A stretch of DNA of 14,801 nt from Deltaproteobacteria bacterium (GTDB lineage Bacteria; Desulfobacterota; Desulfuromonadia; Desulfuromonadales; Geopsychrobacteraceae): positions 1 to 14,801 of the forward strand of contig JAACTI010000028.1 of NCBI GenBank assembly GCA_009993495.1. The letters are read 5' to 3'. Made by a program: the position numbers and the translations under genes. This document shows, piece by piece, positions 1 through 7,174 of the stretch. The first letter of the stretch is position 1, and each line of letters starts with the position of its first letter. Below the pieces are notes generated by a model. That model was not told where the DNA came from and made no database searches. It was given only the letters and a program-made list of their open reading frames with translations.

Positions 1-5
1 TTTTT

Positions 6-29
6 CTCTGCGCCTTTGCGACTCTGCGC
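6..29. repeat. short tandem CTCTGCG-type repeat
   Basis: Three 8-base units follow each other directly: CTCTGCGC, CTTTGCGA and CTCTGCGC. The run is followed by GAGA and preceded by a T-run at 1-5. Read on the minus strand it is a GCGCAGAG/GCAAAG-type run ending in A residues. It lies downstream of the stop of the small zinc-ribbon gene and codes for nothing recognisable. Similar GCAAAG/GCAGAG runs seem to me frequent between genes in environmental proteobacteria, but I could not check that. The element may continue to the left of the window. Confidence 0.5.
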
Positions 30-92
30 GAGATGCCCTTGACTCTCACGGTCATTTTTACACCAAGGCTACGGAACAGGTACAATTTGGCG

Positions 93-320
93 TTATTCTT
101 CGACAGTCAACTCAATGAGGGAGTGTTGTTCGGTATGACAATCGGGACATTCAAAGACCCGGGTGTCGTGCCACCAGGGTTCGGATCCCCAGTAAACCGG
201 ATTGCCGATGCAATTGATATGACGCACCCGATTGAAATTTTTTGCACTGCCGCACTGCGCACAATACAACCACACCCGCCCAGCGGCGCAGGCCTGTAAA
301 AATTCTCCTGGATTTGACAT
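93..320 (-). CDS. small zinc-ribbon protein, function unknown
   Basis: This is a 75-residue protein with two CxxC pairs, C20-A-Q-C23 and C58-P-D-C61, separated by 34 residues, the spacing of a four-cysteine zinc ribbon. Further cysteines are at 11 and 37. The middle is rich in aromatic residues (YWGSEPWW around 43-50). No signal peptide or membrane segment is visible, so it is probably cytosolic. The ATG has only a weak G-rich stretch (GGGGTCGGT) as ribosome binding site. It lies 56 bases downstream of the rlpA stop on the same strand and could be cotranscribed with accA and rlpA. I do not recognise the family. An overlapping longer frame (151-744, minus) has arginine-rich, low-quality composition and was discarded. 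The paired cysteines are the main reason to believe the gene. Confidence 0.55.
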   Translation of the reverse strand: MSNPGEFLQACAAGRVWLYCAQCGSAKNFNRVRHINCIGNPVYWGSEPWWHDTRVFECPDCHTEQHSLIELTVEE

Positions 321-376
321 ACCGACCCCATTCTATTTTACCTGCCGACTTCTGAAAGACTGACACCAGCGGTTTT

Positions 377-1114
377 TTACTCGAAGGCAACCACAAAAGC
401 CCCGGCAAAGTCCTGGCGCACCTGCTCCTTGGCGATTTCAGCGTCTTGCAACGAGAGGAAGTCACCAACCCTGACCCGATAGAGCGTGCGGCCATCGGCA
501 TAACCCTGATGCACCTCAGCGCGGCCAAAACGCGGGCGCAGGGATGCGGCAAAACGCTCGGCATTGGCTGCCTGGGAAAAAGCGCCGACTTGCAGGGCAA
601 AGTGTCCAGTATCATAGCTAACCGGAGCACGGTAACTGACTTGCGCCCCCTGACGCTTGGCGAATCCCAGGGCCACCACTTCCACCGGCGCAGTGCCGGT
701 GTCAACAATATCAAGCTGCCTGGCGGCAGCAAAAGAAAGGTCAATCACGCGCCCGGCGACGAAGGGACCGCGATCGTTGACGCGCACTTTTACCGATTTG
801 CCGTTACGTTGGTTGGTCACCCGGACATCCACACCGAGGGGCAGGGTTTTGTGGGCGGCGGTCATGGCGTACATATCGTAAATTTCGCCATTACTGGTGC
901 GCCGGCCATGAAACTTTTTGCCGTACCAGCTCGCAATCCCGCGCTGGCTGAAACCTTGATGATCACGCAGGGGCTGATAACGCAGACCGTCGACTGCATA
1001 AGGCTTTTGCCAACCCTTGAGTTCGCGGCTCTCTGGGGTTTCAATGACGCGGGTCTGGTGACCGGCGCAGCCTGCCAGACTCAGCACCAGCGCCAGCAGA
1101 AGCAGTAAAGGCAT
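377..1114 (-). CDS. rlpA: RlpA family septal lipoprotein / lytic transglycosylase (DPBB + SPOR)
   Basis: This 245-residue lipoprotein belongs to the RlpA family, which cleaves stem-peptide-free glycan strands at the division septum in Pseudomonas. The N-terminus is a signal peptide with lipobox L13-A-G-C16. It has almost no positive n-region: only M-P precedes the leucine run, and the in-frame upstream stretch offers no other start. The double-psi beta-barrel domain begins about residue 58 (GIASWYGKKFHGRRTSNG). It holds H88 (AAHKTLPLG) and D114 (VNDRGPF), spaced 26 apart like the catalytic pair of the active Pseudomonas enzyme, so activity is likely. A SPOR peptidoglycan-binding domain fills about 170-245 (FALQVGAFS). 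The ATG follows the accA stop after one base, so translation is probably coupled to accA. Confidence 0.93.
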   Translation of the reverse strand: MPLLLLLALVLSLAGCAGHQTRVIETPESRELKGWQKPYAVDGLRYQPLRDHQGFSQRGIASWYGKKFHGRRTSNGEIYDMYAMTAAHKTLPLGVDVRVTNQRNGKSVKVRVNDRGPFVAGRVIDLSFAAARQLDIVDTGTAPVEVVALGFAKRQGAQVSYRAPVSYDTGHFALQVGAFSQAANAERFAASLRPRFGRAEVHQGYADGRTLYRVRVGDFLSLQDAEIAKEQVRQDFAGAFVVAFE

Positions 1115-1115
1115 T

Positions 1116-2075
1116 TCAGTTGAACTCTTCCACCCGGGTCATGGCACGAAAGCGCTGATAGCGTTGTTCAACCAGCTCCTCCGCCGACAGTTTTGCAAGT
1201 TCATCCAGATGTTTTTTCAGGTAGGTTTTCAAACTGGCCGCAGCCACAGGATAATCACGGTGCGCGCCACCCAGGGGTTCAGGCACCACATCATCAATGA
1301 CGCAACCAAGGGCTTCAACATCGCGGGCCGTCAATTTGAGGGCTTCTGCTGCTTGCGGACCCTTGGTGCCATCGCTCCATAAAATCGCGGCACAGCCTTC
1401 GGGCGAAATAACCGCATAGACCGAATATTCCATCATCAAGACCCGGTTACCCACGGCGACGGCCAAGGCACCGCCGGAACCACCTTCCCCCGTCACCGTG
1501 ACAATGACCGGCACCTTGAGCATGGCCATTTCCCGCAAATTACGCGCAATCGCCTCGGCCTGGCCGCGTTCTTCGGCACCGATTCCAGGAAAGGCCCCCG
1601 GCGTATCGACGAAGGTAAAAATCGGCAAGCCAAACTGTTCGGCCATCTGCATGACCCGCAAAGCCTTGCGATAGCCTTCAGGGTTGGGCATACCAAAATT
1701 GCGATAGACCTTTTCTTTGGTGTTGCGCCCCTTTTGATGGCCGATAACACAACAGGGCTGCCCGTCTAATCGCGCGAAGCCACACACTAAAGCCGGGTCG
1801 TCGCGAAAGTTGCGATCGCCATGAACCTCAAACCAGTCGGTGAAAATCTGATCAATAAAATCGAGGGTATAAGGCCGATCGGCGTGACGCGCCAGCTGGG
1901 TGCGCTGCCATCGGCTGAGATTGCTGAAAATGTCTTTTTTGAGTTTTTCTGATTTCTTTTCCAGCTTCTGAATATCACTGGAAAAATCGACATTATCGGT
2001 CGAATAGTCGCGCAGTTCGCCGATTTTGGTCTCTAGCTCGGCCAGGGGTTTTTCAAAATCCAGATAAGTACTCAT
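1116..2075 (-). CDS. accA: acetyl-CoA carboxylase carboxyltransferase subunit alpha
   Basis: AccA (319 residues, usual length) forms with AccD the carboxyltransferase that moves CO2 from carboxybiotin to acetyl-CoA, giving malonyl-CoA for fatty acid synthesis. The N-terminal helix begins LDFEKPLAELETKI, as is usual for the family. The crotonase-like core shows HGDRNFRDDPAL, GHQKGRNTKEK, FVDTPGAFPGIGAEERGQ and the glycine-rich GEGGSGGALA. The ATG is preceded by GGGAG at good spacing. A 273-base gap separates it from dnaE upstream, whereas such genomes usually keep the two closer. That gap holds a terminator-like hairpin and a structured element, so accA expression may depend on read-through. 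rlpA begins one base after its stop. Confidence 0.97.
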   Translation of the reverse strand: MSTYLDFEKPLAELETKIGELRDYSTDNVDFSSDIQKLEKKSEKLKKDIFSNLSRWQRTQLARHADRPYTLDFIDQIFTDWFEVHGDRNFRDDPALVCGFARLDGQPCCVIGHQKGRNTKEKVYRNFGMPNPEGYRKALRVMQMAEQFGLPIFTFVDTPGAFPGIGAEERGQAEAIARNLREMAMLKVPVIVTVTGEGGSGGALAVAVGNRVLMMEYSVYAVISPEGCAAILWSDGTKGPQAAEALKLTARDVEALGCVIDDVVPEPLGGAHRDYPVAAASLKTYLKKHLDELAKLSAEELVEQRYQRFRAMTRVEEFN

Positions 2076-2121
2076 GCACAGCTCCCAGGGTCACTCCTTT
2101 GGTCAAGCGACCGGCGGATAG

Positions 2122-2155
2122 AAAAAAATCAAAAAAATGCGGTAACTATTCACCG
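2122..2155 (-). terminator. terminator-like hairpin with T-runs upstream of accA
   Basis: Read on the minus strand, CGGTGAATAGTTACCG (2155-2140) forms a 6-bp stem with one G-T wobble and an ATAG loop. After two bases come seven T (2137-2131), then GA, then seven more T (2128-2122). This is the layout of a rho-independent terminator, with a modest stem. It would end transcription arriving from dnaE, or act as an attenuator, since fewer than 50 bases remain before the accA start and I see no complete promoter there. The stem sequence also pairs with a distant segment at 2269-2281 (see the structured element), so the two folds are mutually exclusive. Confidence 0.5.
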
Positions 2156-2285
2156 TGCAGAGCCCGAGGCCGCCGTGGAACGGGTATCTGTCACCCGGAT
2201 GGCGACAGCTAAGCCCCAAGGAGGAATTCATGCGGCCCGTGGAATGGGGGTCTCGGGCTCTGTGACTACGGAGCTGAATAGATAC
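2142..2285 (+). ncRNA. candidate structured RNA element between dnaE and accA
   Basis: A long imperfect inverted repeat closes this region. Positions 2142-2144 pair with 2283-2285, 2146-2152 with 2275-2281, 2153-2155 with 2269-2271, and 2158-2171 with 2249-2262. That makes 27 pairs with an A-A mismatch, a 3-base bulge and one internal loop. Inside, 2172-2177 can pair with 2231-2236. CGGGT (2181-2185) and ACCCG (2193-2197) form a hairpin whose loop base CTGTC (2188-2192) can pair with GACAG (2204-2208), a possible pseudoknot. Three pairs (2169/2251, 2176/2232, 2177/2231) are G-U wobbles only if the plus strand is transcribed, which sets the strand. No ORF of a known mobile-element protein is present. 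Possible identities: an ORF-less mobile RNA element (HEARO/OMEGA type or group II intron remnant), or a leader of accA if read on the minus strand. None of these is established. The remainder of the gap (2286-2348) shows only a short CAGT/ACTG hairpin. Confidence 0.45.
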
Positions 2286-2348
2286 AAAGTGCGCAGCATA
2301 TATGAGTTTGCCGGACAGTTCAAGACTGACGTACAGCCCATCCAGCCA

Positions 2349-5300
2349 CTACTCGAAAGTCATGACACTGTAACCAAACAATTTTTCGACCTCGGCCATG
2401 GCTTCGTTGGAGGCCGCCATGCGCATCTGTTGCGGCAGCCGGATCACCGTTTCGCTGCGATCGGGAATAACCAGACGCAGGGCAACATCACAGGCCCCGC
2501 GATAACGCTGCACAATCGACTTTAATTGGCGCAACTGCATTTCTTCAAGACCCGGCGTGGTGAGACGGATAGTGATGCGCCGTGTCTGCTTTTGCGTTAC
2601 ATCACGCAGGAGTTCAACATGATTAACCAATAATTTACAGGCTTCTTCACCAACGTCCAGTTCACCGCTCAGAAACAAGGGCTCTTCACCCTTGAGCAGC
2701 TCCATGGATGCTGCGTAAACCTCGGGAAAAACCACGCATTCCACCGAGCCGCTGAGATCTTCCAGATTGACGAACGCCATGCGGTCGCCCTTTTTTGTCA
2801 TCAACTCTTTAATCCCGGCAATAACCCCGCAGAGATGCACATTTTCTTTGTCGGTACGTTCCGTTAAGCCGGCAGAATCACAGGTAGCAAAGCGCTTAAT
2901 GATGTCGCTGAAACGATCGAGAGGATGGCCCGAAACGTAAAAGCCCAAGGCTTCTTTTTCATTGGCCAGGCGCTCGCGTTCGTCCCATTCGCCAATTTCG
3001 GGCAGCACACCGTAGTTGTTGCCGCCAAAGGAAATGATTTCGTGATTGCCAAACAGGGATTCCTGGCCCGATTCACGCTCGCGCTGCAATCGCTGCCCAC
3101 CATCCATCGCTTCTTCGAGACCAGCGAGTAACTGGGCACGATGGCCGCCGGTGACATCGAAGGCCCCGCATTTTATCAAGGCTTCGATGACCTTTTTATT
3201 CACCTTACGCAAATCGACCCGTTCACAAAAATCATGCAGCGAATTGAAGGGCTTGCCCTGACGTACTTCAAGAATCGATTCGAGAGCCGCCGTACCGACT
3301 CCCTTGACCGCCCCCATTCCAAAACGAATGGCTCCGTCGCTGACCGTAAACGAACGATCTGATTCGTTGATATCGGGCGGATAAACCTGAATCCCCATGG
3401 CTCGTACTTCGCTGATATTTTTTATCACCTTATCGGTGTTTTCCATATCTTCGGTCAAAAGGGCCGCCATAAATTCAACGGGGTGGTGGGCCTTGAGATA
3501 CGCCGTATGGTAGGCCACCAGGGCATAGGCGGCTGAATGAGATTTATTAAAACCGTAAGCGGCAAATTTTTCCATCAGGTCAAAGACAGCTTCGGCTTTT
3601 TTAACGTCAAGCTGATTGTCCTGCGCACCTTTGAGAAAACTCTGCTTCTGCTTGGCCATTTCTTCAGGTTTTTTCTTGCCCATGGCACGGCGTAACAAAT
3701 CGGCCGAGCCCAGGCTATAATTGCCCAGTACCTGAGCAATTAACATAACTTGTTCCTGATAAACAATAACCCCATAGGTATCTTTAAGAATCGGCTCAAG
3801 CTGGGCAAAGGGATAACTGAACTGTTCATGCCCGTGTTTACGTTTAATAAAAGAATCGACCATGCCTGACCCCAAAGGGCCGGGGCGATAAAGGGCAACC
3901 ATGGCGATCAGATCTTCAAAACAACTCGGCTTGAGCTTGACCAGATATTCTTTCATCCCCGAGGATTCAAGCTGAAAAACCCCGGTGGTTTCCCCCCGGG
4001 ACAACAGCTGATAGGTTTTGGGGTCATCGTCGCGCACCAGTTTCAGATCAAAATCGGTGGCACCCGACTGGCGAATCAACTGCACCGCTTTTTCGATAAC
4101 CGTCAAGGTTTTTAAACCAAGAAAATCGAACTTGACCAGACCAATTTTCTCAACATAACTCATGGGGTACTGAGTCACCTGGGCCCCGGTTTTGGGATCG
4201 GTATACAAAGGCAGATATTCGGGCAAGGGGCGGGGCGTGACCACCACACCGGCCGCATGGGTCGAAGCATGCCGGGTTAAACCTTCAAGGGCCAAAGAAA
4301 TCCGCATCAACTCTTTGCCGCGGGGATCTTTCGCGCTCAATTCCTTGAGCTTGGGCTCTTGTTCGATGGCTTCTTTCAGAGTGATCCCCAGGACATTGGG
4401 TACCATTTTGGCGATTTTGTCGACCTCGCCATAGGGAATATTCAGCGCCCGCCCAACATCGCGCAGCACTCCCTTGGCCTGCATGGTGCCAAAGGTGATG
4501 ATCTGGGCGACATTCTCGCGGCCATATTTCTGCCGTACATATTCAATCACGCGTTCACGCCCGTAGATGCAAAAATCGACGTCGATATCCGGCATGGAAA
4601 TCCGCTCGGGGTTCAAAAAGCGCTCGAACAGCAGATTATAGGGCAAGGGATCAATATCGGTGATGCGCATGGACCAGGCCACCAGACTTCCCGCGGCGCT
4701 GCCGCGTCCCGGGCCAACCGGCACGCCGTTGTTTTTCCCCCAGTTGATAAAATCGGCAACAATCAGGAAATAGCCGGGAAATCCCATCTGGGTAATACAG
4801 TCGAGTTCTGTTTGCAAACGCTCTTCGTAAGCCGTCACCTGTTCGGCGCTCAGGTCGCGAATCTTGCGCACTTCTTCCAGGCGCTCGTTTAAGCCCTGGC
4901 GGCTCATGTCGGTCAGCACCTGATCGAGGGTTTTATCGGCGGGTTTTTCGTACTGGGGAAAGTGATAGGTGTTGAAATCGAGTTCCAGGTTGCATTGATC
5001 GGCAATCACCAGAGTGTTGGCCAGAGCCTGAGGATAATCGGCGAAGAGTGCCGCCATTTCCTGCGGACTTTTGACGTAAAATTCGTCATTGGTGAAGCGC
5101 ATCCGCTTGGGATCGTCCATGGTCTTGCCGGTCTGGATACACAGCAGCACCTCATGGGCAAAAGCATCTTCGCGACGCAAGTAGTGGCAGTCGTTCGTTG
5201 CCACCAGGGGCAAACCCAGTTCCTGGGAAATCCGAACCAGCCCCTCATTGGCTTTTTTCTGCTCAGGCAGATAATTTTCCTGCAATTCGAGATAAAACCG

Positions 5301-5819
5301 CTCTTTATCAAAAACCTGCGCCATCTCGGTGGCACGTCGCCGGGCATCCTCGGGTTGTCCCAGATTGAACAGGGTCGGCAATTCGCCCCCCAGGCAGGCC
5401 GAGAGGGCGATCAAGCCCTCATTGCGTTCGGCCAACAGCCCCCAGTCGATCCGCGGTCGATAGTAAAAACCTTCGCGGTAGGCGGCAGAGATCAGGTGAC
5501 ACAGATTGCGATATCCGATCAGATTCTGGCATAAAAGCACCAGATGGTAGGAAGCCTCAGACGAACCCCGGGCATTGCCCTTGGTGAAACGCGAACCCGG
5601 CGCAACATAAACTTCACAACCAACAATCGGCTTGATTCCTGCCGCGTGCGCCTTGTTATAAAATTCAACCGCACCAAACATATTGCCATGATCGGTCACC
5701 GCAATCGCCGGCATGGAAAACTGTTGGGCGCGCGTCACCAGTTCGTCAAGCTTAATCGCCCCATCGAGCAAACTGTATTGGCTGTGAAGATGAAGATGAA
5801 CAAAACTGTCTGAGTGCAT
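2349..5819 (-). CDS. dnaE: DNA polymerase III subunit alpha
   Basis: This is the replicative polymerase subunit, 1156 residues, the normal length of a DnaE1-type enzyme. It starts with a PHP domain (about 5-210: HLHLHSQYSLLDG, VTDHGNMFG, ATNDCHY). The C-family polymerase core follows, with GPGRGSAAGS (369-378) and the acidic cluster MPDIDVDFC (D411, D413, D415). With D565 in KFDFLGLK these match the catalytic aspartates of E. coli. The fingers region has YQEQVM and AYGFNKSHSAAYA, then come a helix-hairpin-helix segment and a C-terminal OB fold (VHLCGVIAGIKELMTKKGDRMAFVNLED). There is no intact 3'-5' exonuclease insert of the PolC kind. The ATG has no good Shine-Dalgarno, only GGTATT about ten bases upstream. 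The C-terminus is intact, so the element downstream did not break the gene. Confidence 0.98.
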   Translation of the reverse strand: MHSDSFVHLHLHSQYSLLDGAIKLDELVTRAQQFSMPAIAVTDHGNMFGAVEFYNKAHAAGIKPIVGCEVYVAPGSRFTKGNARGSSEASYHLVLLCQNLIGYRNLCHLISAAYREGFYYRPRIDWGLLAERNEGLIALSACLGGELPTLFNLGQPEDARRRATEMAQVFDKERFYLELQENYLPEQKKANEGLVRISQELGLPLVATNDCHYLRREDAFAHEVLLCIQTGKTMDDPKRMRFTNDEFYVKSPQEMAALFADYPQALANTLVIADQCNLELDFNTYHFPQYEKPADKTLDQVLTDMSRQGLNERLEEVRKIRDLSAEQVTAYEERLQTELDCITQMGFPGYFLIVADFINWGKNNGVPVGPGRGSAAGSLVAWSMRITDIDPLPYNLLFERFLNPERISMPDIDVDFCIYGRERVIEYVRQKYGRENVAQIITFGTMQAKGVLRDVGRALNIPYGEVDKIAKMVPNVLGITLKEAIEQEPKLKELSAKDPRGKELMRISLALEGLTRHASTHAAGVVVTPRPLPEYLPLYTDPKTGAQVTQYPMSYVEKIGLVKFDFLGLKTLTVIEKAVQLIRQSGATDFDLKLVRDDDPKTYQLLSRGETTGVFQLESSGMKEYLVKLKPSCFEDLIAMVALYRPGPLGSGMVDSFIKRKHGHEQFSYPFAQLEPILKDTYGVIVYQEQVMLIAQVLGNYSLGSADLLRRAMGKKKPEEMAKQKQSFLKGAQDNQLDVKKAEAVFDLMEKFAAYGFNKSHSAAYALVAYHTAYLKAHHPVEFMAALLTEDMENTDKVIKNISEVRAMGIQVYPPDINESDRSFTVSDGAIRFGMGAVKGVGTAALESILEVRQGKPFNSLHDFCERVDLRKVNKKVIEALIKCGAFDVTGGHRAQLLAGLEEAMDGGQRLQRERESGQESLFGNHEIISFGGNNYGVLPEIGEWDERERLANEKEALGFYVSGHPLDRFSDIIKRFATCDSAGLTERTDKENVHLCGVIAGIKELMTKKGDRMAFVNLEDLSGSVECVVFPEVYAASMELLKGEEPLFLSGELDVGEEACKLLVNHVELLRDVTQKQTRRITIRLTTPGLEEMQLRQLKSIVQRYRGACDVALRLVIPDRSETVIRLPQQMRMAASNEAMAEVEKLFGYSVMTFE

Positions 5820-5866
5820 AATTTAAAATACCAAAATCGCAAAAAAAATATAAATATCTGAAATTA

Positions 5867-5878
5867 TTTATAATTATC
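5867..5878 (-). promoter_or_regulatory. AT-rich possible -10 region for dnaE
   Basis: On the minus strand this short AT-rich patch contains GATAAT (5878-5873) and TATAAA (5872-5867), about 50 bases upstream of the dnaE ATG. No convincing -35 box sits at 16-18 bases; TTGCGC lies 21 bases upstream of GATAAT. It is the best candidate for dnaE transcription in the divergent gap, but a weak one. The rest of 5820-5980 shows only the direct repeat GTCGCTGA at 5912-5919 and 5931-5938. Confidence 0.25.
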
Positions 5879-5981
5879 GAAGAGTAAGCAGGAAAAACAG
5901 CGCAAAAAACTGTCGCTGATACTAGCACTCGTCGCTGAAATCGGTCAATCAAAACAACAACGATCCCGCCAAAAAGATCAC

Positions 5982-6010
5982 CAGACAAATGGCCGCCGCT
6001 GACGTATAAT
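5982..6010 (+). promoter_or_regulatory. sigma-70-type promoter for guaC
   Basis: A perfect TATAAT (6005-6010) stands 17 bases after CAGACA (5982-5987), which shares GACA with the -35 consensus. The predicted start site near 6017 leaves a leader of about 38 bases before the guaC ATG. AGGAG at 6043-6047 is seven bases from the start codon. I saw no riboswitch in so short a leader. Confidence 0.65.
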
Positions 6011-6054
6011 TTTGCACGGACTTTTGCCAAAACATCTCACTCAGGAGCCTTAGC

Positions 6055-7092
6055 ATGCGCATTGAACAGGATTTGAAACTGGGATTTAAAGACGTGCTGA
6101 TTCGTCCCAAACGCTCGACCCTCAAGAGCCGCGCCGAAGTTAAACTTGAGCGGCACTACACCTTTTTACACAGCAAACGCTCATGGACCGGCATTCCAAT
6201 TATTGCCGCCAACATGGATACGGTCGGCACCTTCGCCATGGCCGAAGCCCTGGCGGCTCGGGGGCTGCTGTGCGCGGTTCACAAGCATTATGCATTGCAA
6301 AGCTGGCAAAACTGGTTGCAACGGCAAAAAGCCACTCTTTATCAACATATTATGGTCAGCACTGGCACCGCGGAAACCGACATGGAAAAACTCCGCGCGC
6401 TTATTGCGGCGGCCCCCGCCCTTCAGTTCATCTGTATCGATGTCGCCAACGGCTATGCCGAAGCCTTTGTCGCCTTTGTCAGCCGGGTGCGCGAGGCTTA
6501 CCCGCAAATGACAATTATCGCGGGCAATGTTGTCACCGGCGAAATGGTTGAAGAATTGCTCCTCGCCGGAGCCGACGTCGTCAAGGTTGGCATCGGTCCC
6601 GGTTCGGTATGCACCACCCGCGTTAAAACCGGCGTCGGCTATCCCCAGCTCTCCGCGGTCATCGAATGCGCCGATGCCGCCCACGGGCTGGGTGGACGAA
6701 TCATTTCGGATGGAGGCTGTACCTGCGCCGGCGATGTCGCCAAAGCTTTTGGGGGCGGCGCTGACTTTGTCATGCTCGGCGGCATGCTGGCGGGGCACGA
6801 CGAATGCGGTGGCGAGCTTGTCAATCGGGGCGGACAACACTACAAATTGTTTTATGGCATGAGCTCTTCTACCGCTATGGACATCCATGCCGGCGGAGTC
6901 GCTGAATATCGTTCGTCAGAAGGCAAAACCGTCGAAGTGCCCTACCGCGGCCCGGTTGAGGGCACCCTGCGCGATATTCTCGGGGGCGTGCGTTCGGCCT
7001 GTACCTACATTGGTGCCGCCGAACTGCGCGAGCTGAGCAAACGCACCACCTTCATTCGCGTGATGGAACAGGAAAACCGCAGCTTCAACTGA
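6055..7092 (+). CDS. guaC: GMP reductase
   Basis: This NADPH-dependent enzyme deaminates GMP to IMP in purine salvage. It has 345 residues, against 347 in E. coli. It has the IMPDH/GMPR TIM-barrel fold without a CBS insert, as expected for GuaC. Visible motifs are DVLIRPKRSTLKSR (N-terminus), IIAANMDTVGTFAMA, CIDVANGY, the catalytic loop GIGPGSVCTTR with C186 at the position of the E. coli nucleophile, SDGGCTCAGDVAKAFGGGADFVMLGGMLAGH, and FYGMSSSTAM. It has its own promoter and a good AGGAG. It is the only plus-strand gene in the window and converges on maf with 82 bases between the stops, where I see no clear terminator. Its close resemblance to enterobacterial GuaC raises the possibility of transfer. 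Confidence 0.95.
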   Translation: MRIEQDLKLGFKDVLIRPKRSTLKSRAEVKLERHYTFLHSKRSWTGIPIIAANMDTVGTFAMAEALAARGLLCAVHKHYALQSWQNWLQRQKATLYQHIMVSTGTAETDMEKLRALIAAAPALQFICIDVANGYAEAFVAFVSRVREAYPQMTIIAGNVVTGEMVEELLLAGADVVKVGIGPGSVCTTRVKTGVGYPQLSAVIECADAAHGLGGRIISDGGCTCAGDVAKAFGGGADFVMLGGMLAGHDECGGELVNRGGQHYKLFYGMSSSTAMDIHAGGVAEYRSSEGKTVEVPYRGPVEGTLRDILGGVRSACTYIGAAELRELSKRTTFIRVMEQENRSFN

Positions 7093-7174
7093 AGCCGCCC
7101 TAAAACGCAACCTGAAAAGGATCATGGAAACAACCACGCCAGGAGCTGACGGACGAAAAGAACAGGTGGCCTCG

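Noticed and set aside
151..744. Minus-strand open frame of 197 codons
   Set aside because: It overlaps rlpA in another frame and the zinc-ribbon gene, and has arginine/proline-rich low-quality composition without family motifs.
446..1108. Plus-strand open frame of 220 codons
   Set aside because: It is antisense to rlpA, whose lipobox, barrel and SPOR motifs are clear; the plus frame shows nothing recognisable.
2175..2525. Plus-strand open frame across the structured element into dnaE
   Set aside because: It runs antisense into the conserved dnaE C-terminus and lacks known motifs. The AAGGAGG before an ATG near 2230 is tempting but lies inside the predicted fold.
6181..6888. Minus-strand open frame of 235 codons
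   Set aside because: It is the shadow of guaC, which has complete catalytic motifs and its own promoter.
7093..7174. Bidirectional terminator between convergent guaC and maf
   Set aside because: Expected there, but I found no hairpin with a T-run on either strand.
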